64,000 nucleotides of DNA from Acanthopleura granulata. Taxonomy: Eukaryota > Mollusca > Polyplacophora > Chitonida > Chitonidae. Both the position numbers and the translations under genes were made by a program. Below the pieces are notes generated by a model that ran no database searches, was not told the origin of the DNA, and saw only the letters and a program-made list of their open reading frames with translations. The stretch lies in contig JABBOT010000004.1 of assembly GCA_016165875.1 (NCBI GenBank), positions 2,356,001-2,420,000 of the forward strand, read 5' to 3'. This document shows positions 37,829 through 48,649 of the stretch, one piece after another (position 1 is the first letter of the stretch; each line of letters opens with the position of its first letter).

Positions 37829-38440
37829 GACGCAGAAAGCACGAGCACCACAGGTATCCGGCCCAAATACCCAAGGTCGGGGGCAGTCCTACAGGACCTC
37901 CGCGGGATCCTAGACCGCTACACCGCGGCCATGGCCAAGCTAAACGCCGACGATGCCGGGAAGCGGGCAGCTGAAAACTTCACCAACGAGTTCGCCCGTT
38001 TGCGGACAGATCGACGCAGTGAACGACTTCGATCTTAACATGTCATCAAGCGTTGGAGAGCTTTCTTTTTTTGGGGGGGGGGGGAGAAGCTGGCTGGTTC
38101 TTGACGCGTGCCAAGGCAGCGCACCGACCATGTCTTCAGCTCCTGGCGCCAGGAGAGCCTGCGACATACTATAGCCAACGACCTCGGCGATTTGGTCATT
38201 AACGCCGGAATCAAAGTCTCTGCGGGCAACATCGTCCAAGACAACACCCGAAAGAGCCGCAGAGATTCTTCAAGATCACGACGGAGAGTTCATCCTCAAG
38301 GTCAAATTCCTCCGTGATCAGGCTATCGACATCTGGACGGCTTTGCGCCTCTCAAACAGGGCCGGATTTGGGGCGGTGGCATCCTTGAAATCTCTGCAGC
38401 AACCGCCCCAGGTGTTCTGATAGGGATCCAAAACATGTTC
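37829..38440 (+). pseudogene. Broken unassigned Polinton gene
   Basis: Protein-like stretches follow each other in different frames on the + strand. One is Ala/Asp/Lys-rich and helical (around 37880-38035). The next, about 38115-38260, contains NDLGDLVINAGIKVSAGN. A third is around 38262-38420 and ends in tandem stops. At least two frameshifts separate them; one is near a run of ten Gs at about 38075. I do not recognise the product. Confidence 0.45.
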
Positions 38441-38459
38441 TATCAGAACGCCTAACCGC

Positions 38460-39258
38460 GTAAGCGCCGTCGCTTATGGGATGAGGAAAACCTGGCCCCC
38501 ATGCCGGTCGGCAACCTCAACTCTGTGGCTCAAAGAGTTGTGGAGCACTTCGACGGCGCTTTGAGGGGTCAGGCGCAAGGCACTAGAAAATCCAAGAGTG
38601 GGAGGAGAGGATGCATGAAACGGGCGCCACGGTCAAAAATGTAGCTGAACTGGAAAAGATCCTCAAGAGGGCAATTATCCTGCGGGACACTGCCGGTGAG
38701 AACATCTACAACAGTGGAAAATACCAGTTTTGTGGAAACGGATTAAGAGGTAAAGTAGAGCTCATTTACCACAATGGTTACGCCTGGTTCAAAGAAAGCA
38801 AAGAAGTCCATATCTATGAGGATGGCGTCTGGAAAGTCATCCGGAAAGCCACCCAGGGTGAGCCCTTAGCTGTCTGGCTGTTGGGTGGTCAAGACCGATA
38901 GTTCGGTGTCGATCTGTTCGAGTTACAGGACGACCGCACCTACAGGACCTAGGAGGCCTACGAGAGGCTTCAAGCAATTTGAACAAAACTGAGTGATCCC
39001 GAACTTGCAGAAAGGGCGTTCGCAGAGAATCACGCCTCCAGATTCATGGCCAAAGAAAAGAGTGGCTGGAAGCCAACCCCAGCCAGCCTGCTCGACGACA
39101 TCCAGAAGGCCTGCGTCGAAGGCGACCACGGTGGGCTCTAGAACTCCATGGACGAGGTGTAGTGAGCATCGACATGAAAGCTTGCTATCTGCCTTCCCTA
39201 AAGGGAGAAGGCAAAGCAAAACCCTACTTTGGACGTTTCGGACATCCAGTCCACCGCA
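38460..39258 (+). pseudogene. Protein-primed DNA polymerase B, truncated N-terminal part
   Basis: The + strand frame from 38611 resembles the N-terminal region of Polinton polymerase B. It reaches the motif A type block (SIDMKACY) at about 39163-39190. In-frame stops are at 38899, 38950, 38980, 39139 and 39160, and a frameshift lies just before motif A. Homology stops at about 39258, where the sequence jumps to an antisense segment duplicated at 39686. The remaining catalytic motifs (B and C) are absent from the window. It is therefore a dead fragment. Confidence 0.75.
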
Positions 39259-39400
39259 TGGTAATAGGCACCATAAGCAACGTATTCCAGAAGCCTGATA
39301 AGTCTCCAACAGGCGGCAGTCACACGCTGAGGCAGCTGCCCGATCGTCGCTCGGGGGTTGGTTGGACCCTCCAGCATCCTTGCTGCGAAAACACATAGCT
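39257..39400. repeat. Direct repeat flanking the integrase remnant, copy 1
   Basis: About 143 bp (atggtaataggcaccataag ... catccttgctgcgaaaa), nearly the same as 39686-39828 and in the same orientation. It joins the broken polymerase end to the integrase remnant. Confidence 0.9.
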
Positions 39401-39401
39401 G

Positions 39402-39773
39402 AAAGCCAAAAGGCTCAGCTGCTTTGAATCGGCTGAAGACATCGACCACTGTGCGCTTACCCAACTTGTCGTGTGGTAGGAAGAGCAGGTCAGCTTGATA
39501 GGCCTCATTTGGTGCAGTAACATCAAATTTTGGCAGTGGTATATACGGTGATATCGTAGGAAAATCTGCCAGACGGCCTTCAGAGACCTTTGCAGCAGAA
39601 GCTAGTTTCTTCATGGCGGCAATGCCAGCCCAGTAGCCCTTGGGGCTATAGTATATCTTCGATAGACGAGAAGACAACTGGACGGCCATGGTAATAGGCA
39701 CCATAAGCAACGTATTCCAACAGCCTGATAAGTCTCCAACAGGCGGCAGCCACACGCTCAGACAGCTGCCCAA
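39402..39773 (-). pseudogene. Polinton integrase (retroviral type), internal fragment
   Basis: The minus-strand frame contains the YYSPKGYW...IAAMKKLA block, typical of the Polinton integrase N-terminus, followed by APNEAYQADLLFLPHD, where the first catalytic Asp is expected. It then reaches VVDVFSRFKAAEP before homology ends. Internal pieces are missing and the second and third catalytic acids are absent. The fragment is bracketed by the 143-bp direct repeats, so it was moved or left behind by a duplication event. Confidence 0.8.
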
Positions 39774-39987
39774 TCGTCGCCCAGAGGTTGGTTGGGCCCT
39801 CCAGCATCCTTGCTGCGAAAAGGATTTGCCTGACTTTTTCGTCCTGCCGCCAGAGTTCGAACGCCTTGTGTGAGCTGTCCATCAGTACCGTGACCAGAGG
39901 ACAAGGAATAATGTGGCTGTGGGCACAGTAGCCGACCTCTAGTATAGCTCTAGTATAGGAGTATAGCTCTTCGGGCAAACCCATCAT
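39646..39987 (-). pseudogene. Unassigned Polinton frame overlapping the integrase remnant
   Basis: A 113-codon minus frame beginning MMGLPEELYSYTRAILEVGY. Its middle part is encoded by the direct repeat (FAARMLEG...LLEYVAYGAYYH). Its end is only the integrase region read in another frame. The part from 39830 to 39987 may be a true gene start. The family is not recognised. Confidence 0.35.
39686..39828. repeat. Direct repeat flanking the integrase remnant, copy 2
   Basis: Second copy of the segment at 39257-39400, about 90 percent or more identical by eye. The repeat spacing is about 429 bp. Confidence 0.9.
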
Positions 39988-40117
39988 TTGTGATATATAT
40001 GTCCAAGCGATATATGCAAATGGTATGGAAATATAACTCGTGCCTCACTGCTCATTCATGTCGTTCCTGGCATAACGGCGAGGAGCTTTCACGAGAGTCC
40101 AGCACAGTTTATTCTGA

Positions 40118-40285
40118 TTACTCGGCGAGTTTGTAGGCGACTAGCCCAGTCACACTCAACCCGAGGAGGAGGAAGGCGATCTCCCGTTCCTTTTGGCCCT
40201 CCAACGGTATACAGAAGTCGCTTAGGACAGGTTCGGAACCTGTGGGGCTAAGAGTTTTCCCAGTGATCTCAGCGTACTCGCTCAT
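40118..40285 (-). CDS. Small Polinton protein with a C-terminal membrane segment
   Basis: A 55-codon stop-free frame starting MSEYAEITGKTLSPTG and ending in a hydrophobic helix (IAFLLLGLSVTGLVAYKLAE). The frame is open upstream of this ATG for at least 16 codons, so the start is uncertain. It is too short for ordinary gene finders. Its role is unknown; the layout, a polar head with one tail anchor, would suit a small membrane protein of a virus-like element. Confidence 0.45.
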   Translation of the reverse strand: MSEYAEITGKTLSPTGSEPVLSDFCIPLEGQKEREIAFLLLGLSVTGLVAYKLAE

Positions 40286-41195
40286 GGCGGCGTCGACATC
40301 GAGAAATATGCGCTCTGCGTGCCTCTGTCGACGAAATTCGTAATTAATCCAGACCAGACGCTTTGTCCTATTTTTAAACCACGCCGCCTGCCCCGCCCGA
40401 AGCTGTGGTATAGCGTTGTCGTGGCGTAAACTCTCCGCATGGAGCTTCGATGATTTGAGAAGAGAAAATTACCACATGAGAAAGCAAGTGCATTTATGGT
40501 CGCCATTGCGAGGGCGACGTCCACGACAACCATCCCGATATCACGGGGGTGAAGTCTAGCATGGGAGGGGCACCTCCATTGGCCATCTTACACAACCTGG
40601 AGTATCTCATAGCTAAGCGAGATACGACTGCGCAATGATACAGCCCATCTTACCCTCGGTAGCTGGAGTTGTCATGTTGATATTCCATATGGAGAGGCTC
40701 CGTAGGAATCTTCAATTGTTGAGCAGAGGGGGGCTTAGAGGTGGCTTGTGCTGTTTTCTGTAGTTGCCCCGCAAGAGGAAGAGGCGGCAGCTGGTGGTGA
40801 TTAATAGATATATAATATACGCCCGCACGGCCGGCTATCCCAATGATATATGGGGTCCAGTTCGCCAGCTTTCCAACATCCAGGGCCTCTGAAACAGACT
40901 GTCACCGTTCTGGGGCGTCCTGTTGTCCTGCTGTAGGACATTCAAGCAGTTGTTCCTGTTTGACCTTTCAGGCAGCGGCTCCGGCACGCCCGGCTACCGC
41001 CTTCTTCGGGTCTGTCATTTTTTTATGGTTTGTCACTCTTTCCACCGCAGGTGTCTCCTTAAGGGTACTCGCTTGTTGGTCCGAAGGAAGAATCGGGTTC
41101 CCACTATCGTTCAATGTTAGAGGGCACTGTTGTCCAAATTGGCAGTACCTCGGTGTGGTAAGAGCAGTTATTAGCGGCGCTAGCAAGATGCCGTA
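40286..41195 (-). pseudogene. Unassigned broken Polinton frames
   Basis: Short minus-strand frames (notably 40968-41186, which continues with one stop to about 40830) have viral-like composition but no recognised domain. A stretch at 40560-40830 has nothing supportable. Confidence 0.3.
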
Positions 41196-41201
41196 GCTTT
41201 G

Positions 41202-41700
41202 CTACAGCCCAGAGGAAGCATTACTAATCGCATCTCCAACAAAGGTGTCGGCCTCCAGCTCGCGCACGCGCCGGCCGGTTCTCGGGTGGATTGGAAGAAA
41301 CATGCTACCCACTCCTGAGTACAATTGTAATGCAGCTTGCCCTATCGTTTTCGTCATGAACGCGCCTAGTTTTGCCTCGTAGCGGGCGTATAGCTTCTCG
41401 ACCTCGTCCTCATCCAACGAGTCAATTGGATCCACGGTCCATACCTTCCGATGATACTGTTTGACCTGGCTCCCCGCTACCAGCGCAGCGAGACTTTCAC
41501 GGTGTTAAGGCGCGAGATTGGCAGCACGCGCTTCTGCCTCTTCCTCCAATGGCTCATTCTGTTCCTTTTTTCCAGCCGAGGACGCACCCTCAGTGTCTTC
41601 GTCGAGCAGTTCGTCGATTAGTTCGTCCAGTTTGTCTATATTTGCTTGCTGAATAGTTTGAGTCAACGCAGAATAGGTACCACTATTATCCTGGCCCTAA
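41202..41700 (-). pseudogene. Unassigned acidic Polinton protein, broken
   Basis: Two protein-like parts on the minus strand. The first, about 41700-41515, is very acidic (DELIDELLDEDTEG). The second, 41435-41202, begins MDPIDSLDEDEVEKLYARYE and includes FMTKTIGQAALQLYSG. A stop codon near 41505 separates them, and otherwise the frame reads through. The product is not recognised. It lies directly downstream of the ATPase remnant in the same direction. Confidence 0.45.
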
Positions 41701-41789
41701 TATATTTGCACGCAGCCCATGCGATCAAACTAAAGGTGATTATTTCCTGGAAAATAGCAACAGCCAGCTGCTGTTAAGCAACAGTGTTG

Positions 41790-42376
41790 CACATTATAGA
41801 AAGTGGTATGCAGGGGGCTGATAAGTCATCAACAGAAGCCTGGCATGCTTTCTTTGGGCCAGCTGCTGTCGTACTCCCTCCCTTCCGGAGGGATAACATC
41901 ATTTTCTCGAAGGCATTCCTCAAAAGAATCCCTGTCTTTGCAGTGGAAGATGGCGACCCAGCGCGTCTGCTCGCGTAGATCCTTCAGGACTGAGTTATAT
42001 TTCTGGGTGAGCAACCAGGCGCTTTGCTTTGCGTCCCGGTCATGAGAAGGCCAGCACAGAGAGTATGTCTTTCTTTTTGGTCAGCACGTTTGTGGCCGAG
42101 CAATAATCAATGATGTATAGGGTTTGCTCGCCTTGGAACAGCTGGTAGAAGACACAGAGGTAGTCATGGCGCCTTTCACGACATAGACCTCTGGGTCGCT
42201 CCACACCCAGCGACACTTTTGATACACTAATGTATTATATATTGGGACACCGGACAACAATGTGTTGAAAGAAGATGCGATAGAGGCCGTCCAGGAAGTT
42301 GAGAGTGAAAAGGGTTTTCCCACACCCCGCAGAAAATCCTCGATTGGATCACCTGGGCCAGAGGCCCGCAGCATTA
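41790..42376 (-). pseudogene. Packaging ATPase (FtsK/HerA type) of the Polinton, broken
   Basis: Minus-strand pieces in changing frames resemble the A32/FtsK-HerA packaging ATPase of Polintons and related viruses. A Walker A type GCGKT is readable near 42310-42330 in one frame. The C-terminal block WLLTQKYNSVLKDLREQ and its following RDSFEECLRENDVIPP are at about 41900-42015. The start codon overlaps the stop of the capsid gene (TAATG), a compact viral arrangement. At least three frameshifts and one stop make it non-functional. Confidence 0.7.
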
Positions 42377-43630
42377 GTACAGCGCTGTGACGAATCGACC
42401 ATCGTCAATGTTGAGCTGGGCGTCCAAGACCACGTAAAGGTAGATGCTCAAAGCGCCCGAGGCCTCTGCTGTTTTCGTGATCTGAATGGTCACCCTCTCA
42501 CTGTCGTTCTCGATGCTCCGCCCGATGCCGTGAAAATGGTGGTCGTCCGTGGAGCAGATGTCAAGGCACAAGGGATACTAGGTGGTTAGGAAATGGGCAA
42601 GGGACAATTCCGGCAGCGTTAGGTCTTTTCCGATCACCGCGGGAGTGCGCTTGCAGCTGGCTGCAAAGAACATCCTTCCCTCATCGCACTGCTGGTAGGC
42701 GCACAGGCCTTGGCTGTACAGCTGGTTTTTTACAACCTCCATTGTCACCTGCACTTTGGTTATTTTGGGGTTGTAGAAGGCTTCAGTGTCCCACCGGACT
42801 GCCGCTCTTGAGTCCTCTAACAGCATCTAGATGCTCTCATACTGCGGGTGGGTACGTTGAGGGTAATGTTCCACAGGGTATCGCTCTTATCGGGGCGGAT
42901 TTTGAGGTGTCGGAGGAGGCCGGTATACTGGTTACGGATCATCCGGGCGAGCTCGGACTGGGTTACAATATCATACTCGAGGCTGATGCTCTAGATGATC
43001 TAGCTTTCACCGGCGTCCCCTTTGGCCCGGATGAGACGGTTGTACTCCCTGAAGGTTAGGTCGGATTCGAGCCTGTCCCCCAGGGCTGACTGGTAGAATG
43101 GCATACGGCCCTCCAGCAACTCAAAGTCGAAAGGGATGTAGTATCGGTTGCCATAGGCCATGGCATTGGCACGGTCTTTGGCTACATCGTCGTCTTTATT
43201 CTCAGCCCCGACCCGGATTCGGGTGACATTCTTGTTGCGGGCTATGTCGATGCCCTGGTAAAGGGCAGTCTTTCTTCTGCGCCGTCTTACGCTGGTCCAT
43301 AAAACTGTAATAAACATCGTTGGCATCTATCGACATCACCTCATTACCGCTGATCTTGACTGTGATCTTCTTTATCACAGCAAGGCCAAGGTTCTGGACC
43401 ACTGTTCGGTTGACGTCGGTCGAGGCCAGGGAGATCGAGAAAATAAGTCTCGTGGTCCCAGGGACAATGATGTCATGGGCGCCGAGGTTTGGGAACCGAA
43501 CAACAAGCTGTTGGTTCTGGTCTATCGTACTCAGGTTATTTGTGATGACGATAGACTGCCGTACAGCTTTGACCCCCAACGGTTCACGAACCTTGCGGTG
43601 CGGATTGAGCTTGCGTCCGTATTGACTCAT
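42374..43630 (-). pseudogene. Major capsid protein (double jelly roll) of the Polinton, broken
   Basis: Starts at ATG 43630-43628 (MSQYGRKLNPHRKV). The first 110 codons or so are intact, with VRFPNLGAHDIIVPGT and ITVKISGNEVMSIDAND. Frameshifts near 43285, near 43000 and about 42570 move the homology between frames. Later blocks include YIPFDFELLEGRMPFYQSAL (about 43145-43085) and ITKTAEASGALSIYLYVVLD (about 42480-42420). The total span of about 419 codons is close to a full-length Polinton hexon-like capsid. Identification is from recalled family blocks; the fold is not directly visible. Confidence 0.75.
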
Positions 43631-43699
43631 GTTTGTTAAAGAACGAATTGTTCCTGTAGGTATCATGAACTAATGGAAGGCTATATCATTTCTTCAATA

Positions 43700-44398
43700 C
43701 AAGGGCGGATTTTAGGTTGGACGATCTAGATGATCTTGATGTTGATTAGCCAGATGATGAGTGGACGCAAGACACCTCGTTCTCTTCTTCAGGAGTGGAG
43801 CAGCCCAGTCAGAGGGAAACACACAATCACACGGTCAGCCATAGATCACTATTATAGGGCCATAGGGGAACAACATGGGGTGATTCCGGCTGCGGGGAGA
43901 CAGTATTCTGATATCGAGCTGGTCAATAATCGACTACGCCATGTACCTTATCCCAACTTGGAGATTATCCTCAAAATTGCAGTACAGCCACTCGCGCTAT
44001 CGACACTAAAGAGGCGTTTTGGGGTGGGTTTCGTCCGGGATGAACTTGGGTTTGTTGACTGGAAGCGGGGCACGCTGCCATCAGAAAGCTAAGGATGACC
44101 TAGGTGAAACTGCGGTTACAGAGAATGTGGAAGAAGCGGTGAAGGAAAGATCTGAAGCGGTCGGATACATCAAAACCACGTCGACTGAGATTCAGTGGGC
44201 TCAGCATTCACGGTGATATCATGCTGAACCTCCGTGATATGCGGCAGCTCGATAAGGCAATGCACCCATCATAGAGGAGGTCACAAACAACCTTGCTAAG
44301 CTGACTGCACTGGAAGAGGACATTGCTTTGCAGAAAAGAAAACTTCATGATTCCACATCTAGCGTGACCAGATTAGTGCAAGCCCGAGGGCGACGCTA
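43700..44398 (+). pseudogene. Unassigned divergent Polinton gene, broken
   Basis: Transcribed away from the capsid gene. It begins with an acidic stretch (about 43707-43750, then a stop). A 120-codon frame follows at 43730-44092 (LLQEWSSPVRGKHTITRS...). It ends in a coiled-coil-like piece (about 44275-44398, NNLAKLTALEEDIALQKRKL) with a stop at about 44398. Several frameshifts are needed. The product is not recognised. Confidence 0.4.
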
Positions 44399-44409
44399 AG
44401 TATTACTAA

Positions 44410-45079
44410 CGCCACCTTTTTCTTCATCGTGCTATCTCCGTGACATCGGTAAAACTGGAGCCAGCGATGGTGGCACGAGTCTCGGTACTACTGCAGTCGG
44501 CACGGGTACTGCAGGTAGCTGCGGCATAACGATGGTTGACTCCCCAGTCTAGGCAGCTTCCTCCGCATGAACTGTGGATGGCAAGTTTACATGTCCGTTG
44601 ACCCCAAGTTTCTGGTCTTTTATGACTTTGACGATCTTGTTGTTATAGCCACCGAATTTTCCGATTCGCAGGTTCATATTACTTGGCGCCATGTACAGAC
44701 CCACGCCAAGCGCATAATCCACCTTCTAGCGGCCGTACCTCAGCACATTCTGATACCGCTTTATGGCCGAGGGAAGATCAAGAGGTCTTTCTATGGTGTC
44801 TTCGACATTAGCTACCAACTGCTTCCACGAGTCAAATGCGGTGCCTTCCGTGCCAAAGATACTGCTGCGGATCTGTGCCTCTGCTCCGAGGATGGCCACA
44901 ATATAAGTCCGAATGGTGTCCTTCACGTGTTCCATGCCTTCCTCGGTAAACCCTTCAGGTTTGTCGAGGATGAAAGTGGCCCACGCTTCATTTCCCTCGC
45001 CGCCGAGATGTGAAACTTGCCCGGTATTCGCGGGAATGACATGCGGGTAGGATTGTAGTCGTAGTGCAATTTCACTCAT
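44410..45079 (-). pseudogene. Unassigned Polinton gene, mildly broken
   Basis: A minus frame from ATG 45079 (MSEIALRLQSYPHVIPANTG) runs 117 codons to 44726. After a frame change, a second part with a Pro/Val-rich end reaches about 44410 with one stop inside. Composition and codon use look coding. The family is unknown; it could be a structural protein. Confidence 0.45.
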
Positions 45080-45110
45080 CCTGTCCTCGTGACATAATAA
45101 TAAGCCACGT

Positions 45111-45497
45111 CTAACCCATCGTTTCCACTTTTTTCCCGCCAGTCTGCGTCTGGGGATACCCGAAACTCGGCGCTAATCCGCTCGTATACCTTTCAGTCAT
45201 AGGTATTGTCGATGGGACTCCATGCATCGCCTTGTGAGAGTGGTACCTAATCTCTTCCAGATCTACGGCCACTTGATCGTACACTTGGAAGTGGAATACA
45301 GACTTGCTTAGTATAGTGTCAGCTATTACGTGATTTTCCTTTGACACCCCACAACAGCTCGTGGCGCACCATACTGTAAAATTGAGTTGGTTCTGCAACC
45401 ACGCCATCGGTTGCGTGTTCCATTTCTCTGCCAATGTGTCGCTGTTGATTTTTGATAAGGGGTAGCCTTTTGGAAAGTTACGTCGAAAGCAACTCAC
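45111..45497 (-). CDS. Unassigned Polinton protein, possibly intact C-terminal part
   Basis: A 128-codon minus frame containing PLSKINSDTLAEKW and QNQLNFTVWCATSCCGVS, ending FGYPQTQTGGKKVETMG. It lies 30 bp upstream of the next minus gene in the same direction. The start is uncertain and the divergent + gene begins beside it. I do not recognise the fold. Confidence 0.45.
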   Translation of the reverse strand: MSCFRRNFPKGYPLSKINSDTLAEKWNTQPMAWLQNQLNFTVWCATSCCGVSKENHVIADTILSKSVFHFQVYDQVAVDLEEIRYHSHKAMHGVPSTIPMTERYTSGLAPSFGYPQTQTGGKKVETMG

Positions 45498-45499
45498 GA

Positions 45500-46666
45500 G
45501 TTCAGACAGGGATCTATCACCCCTTTTCCACTCGGCTCCTCAATCTCTTTACTAGAATATACCCCACCGACATGGTAATGGGTTACCTTCCTGTTGAACG
45601 AAAACGCCTGACCAAACATATTGCTGAATATGTTTCTTACACTTAGCGATGTTCAGCATGGATGCAGTGTCCTCCTCCCAGCATGTCAGGACAATCAAGA
45701 AGGCCAGTACGAGATCGCCCTACTCGATATGACCTTGTACCCACTCTTGGTAGATATTGGCACCGATGTACGTTTCAGGTTGAATGATAAGTCGATTGTC
45801 GTGCCACGCGGTTATTACACCGTCTGTACCCTTGACGAAAAAGTGTTCCGACCTTTGAGAGCTAAACTGCAACTGAATAAAGATACTGGTCGTGTGCGGG
45901 TGAGACTCAAAAAGAATGATGTTATCAGATCTAGCTAACATCCTGGGATTCTCAAACGCAAGAGAACCCATGGATGGAATAAATGAAGGGGACAAACTAC
46001 CCAAACTGACGTCCCACAAAGAAATATTTGCCCAACTACACGAGGTGAGCGCGTGCGAAAACATCGCCACAGTGTCTACCAGTATTGAATGAGCTCGCTG
46101 ATGTCGATGGTTTTGAGCGGCAAGGGGAAGATGGACAGATTCACCCCTTCCAATTCCGGCAAGTTGTTTATTCACGAGAGAAGGTGCCGTTGGCGGGATT
46201 TAGAGAACCACCGACGTTTAGTGAGCTCGCCGATGTGGATGTTGAAGCTCCGAATGCTCTCCAAAAACTCAGCCTGGTTCTATCTCCTCAGGGGAGATTG
46301 GGTCTCGTTAAATCGGATGATCCCAAATGGGACATTCATCTGGCTGTCACCCAGCTCCTGGTGCAAACAGCAACGGGCAGTGTTGTTTGAAAGGTTTTTT
46401 ATGGTGGTACGGCTTTCGTCACGTACATGGCCTTGGGAGATCCAGTTCATGTGTTGAAATCGCAGAAAGGAGGCCATACCATTGGCGGAGGTCCGAAAAC
46501 AACACCCTACCTCGAAATCAACACAGAATTTCCCATTGACAGGTTATCCCCGCATTCTACACTCATTCTGGATATTGTATTGGGTCCTAATCCAGTTCCC
46601 AAGACTTTCTACATCCTTCCTGCTTTAGGATCAAGTGACCAGAAGAGGATGTCGGTAAAAGCGTAA
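45500..46666 (+). pseudogene. Unassigned Polinton structural-like gene, broken
   Basis: Three consecutive protein-like segments on +. One is 45621-45938 (LDMTLYPLLVDIGTDVRFRL, GYYTVCTLDEKVFRPLRAKL). Another is 46085-46384. The last is 46427-46666 (GGGPKTTPYLEINTEFPIDR). They lie in different frames, with stops at about 45645 and 46090. Together they would span about 370 codons. The order and size would fit a minor structural protein, but this is inference. Confidence 0.4.
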
Positions 46667-46679
46667 CTATAGTTGTAAA

Positions 46680-47500
46680 AATGCTTTCGAGATCTGACAA
46701 CGCCAGACAATGTCCACACCGCTGAGGCAAGTGGTGAAGGTGAACAGAATAAATCTAGAACATGGCATTCAGTTGAAATGGTTAAGAATAAATGTTGAAC
46801 TCATAACAGATCTAGAACTAAACATAAAGATTAGGCGTCTACATAAAGATTAGATCCATCTGCCCATTCCTCCCGACCGGAGATCCGCACGAGTATAGAT
46901 TACAACATATTAGCACTCTGAAAAAAGCTGGAATGTGACAACGATGCCAGAGCTGCTCTATACAAAAAATATCACAGGGCAGTCAGCACACTTAATGGTA
47001 TTGATACCGTGCTACTTACGGCAAGTATGGGTCTGGGAGTCACAGGTGTCGGAGTGTTGTCCATGATAATTGCGGCGCCTATAGATGTGCGCATGGAAGG
47101 CGCGGCCTTTTCAATGGGGTGGGTAAGTTTGTAAGCCTGCGCTTGTCCGTCAAAAAGTGAAGAAACACAATGAGTTACGCTAACTGGCTGTGAGTAAGCT
47201 TAATACCATCACCGACCAAGTCCGTAAAGCGCTCATTGACGGTAAGGTTTCGGATACCTAGTTTTGGTTAATACTCGGTGAAATCGAAGAATACCGATTC
47301 GAGTCGGTACAGCATATAACTCGTTTTCATCAGGTAAGAAAACGAAAGACGAGTTAGTGCAGCAGGGGTGGGGCGAAGCCCGCGCAGCCTTCATGAAAAA
47401 ACTATCCGGCAATGAAAATTTTCTACGCACAGGTGAGACACCAGAATTCGTTATACTTGCAGTATTACCCGCAAGTTGGCTATAAGATGTGTGGATCTCA
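46680..47500 (+). pseudogene. Unassigned Polinton gene with a glycine-rich hydrophobic segment, broken
   Basis: A hydrophobic, Gly/Val-rich block (LLTASMGLGVTGVGVLSMII) lies at about 47010-47070. A basic helical part and the block EARAAFMKKLSGNENFLRT at about 47378-47435 follow it. The frame changes at least twice. It may be a membrane-active or virion-core protein; this is not supported beyond composition. Confidence 0.4.
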
Positions 47501-47673
47501 CTATGAGTGCAATTGGGGTCAAGTGGGGGTGAGCTGTATAGATTATACACAAATTTTACAACCGTGTAGAAGACCAGACAGATGAAATCGCCACACTCAA
47601 TGATAACTGAGATGATTTAATCTGCTCTGGGTTGCCAGGCCTCAATGGTAAAATAGATGAGGCCGGGCCGCCA

Positions 47674-47701
47674 GACTCCAACAGATGGATTAGTTGGAGT
47701 C
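47674..47701. terminator. Hairpin between convergent Polinton genes
   Basis: A perfect 9-bp inverted repeat, gactccaac (47674-47682) and gttggagtc (47693-47701), with a 10-nt loop. It sits between the end of the + genes and the end of the - gene. It may be a transcript-end structure, or it may be chance. Confidence 0.3.
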
Positions 47702-47743
47702 CCCTATAATACTAATTTTGTGAAGTAAAAAAAAGGAAAACCC

Positions 47744-48392
47744 TTAGACACGTCTCTCGCTGGAGTGCCGTAGGGTTTTAATTTCTTTTTCATTTATGCG
47801 CTTTGAGACTCCGGAGGCCTTTTCTCCTGGGAAGTGCTTCCCATAGGCTTGTGGGAACTGGTCGCCCATGTTAGGCATGCAATCCATCTGCAATACCACA
47901 CCCGTCCTCGGGCTGAACCAGCCTATGGGTTTGAATCCCCACATGTGAGAGCGACGTGGCTGGCGTGTACTGTATCGGTCTTTGGGAGATCCCACTGCTC
48001 CCCACGGCGTTCGAGTATCTTAGCTGCGAATTTATATATTTATACCTCCCAAACCCTGTTGCATACATTGGTCGCAAAAAGTACCTATCTGATGTAGAAA
48101 GACGTGCTGATAAAGAATATCACGTTAGTTTTTGTCCAGAGCGATTATTTTCGCTGAAGTGTGCTAGACATCCATCCCATAATTCCATGCGGTATACATG
48201 GCGTCCAAAACTGAGAGCTCCCAGTTCACACTGAAAACGATAGCCTCCACATGCTTCTATATTTACACCAGCTAGTTGTAGATTGTATTTACTTAAACGT
48301 AACAATTGATTTCTACACAACAGAGCAGCGAATATACAATCAGTATGCTTTACGCAGTCCTGGTACACGCATAAATAGGTCAGGAGATTCAC
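47744..48392 (-). pseudogene. Unassigned Polinton gene, frameshifted
   Basis: Three minus-strand frames line up end to end. They are 48392-48120 (with KHTDCIFAALLCRNQLLRLS and LAGVNIEACGGYRF), 48077-47871 (QYTPATSLSHVGIQTHRLVQ) and 47995-47744 (ending in INEKEIKTLRHSS). This suggests one gene of about 215 codons with two frameshifts. The product is not recognised. Confidence 0.45.
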
Positions 48393-48649
48393 GTGCTATT
48401 AGCAGTCTGTATTATATATAGCGAGCCTGGTATTTGTGAGTATCTGGGCTATGTCGTACACATAATACACGTAGGTGACGTTTGATGACGTTTAATCTTA
48501 GATCGATCAATACAGGCGGCTGTGGCCTACATCGCCTAAAGCACAGCCTGAACACACTTGCGGATTTTGGGTAGGTGAGTTTTGCAGTTCAATCACCACA
48601 TGTATACGCACAGTAACTCATATCTCTAAGTGGTGAGCCGTCCCTGGAG

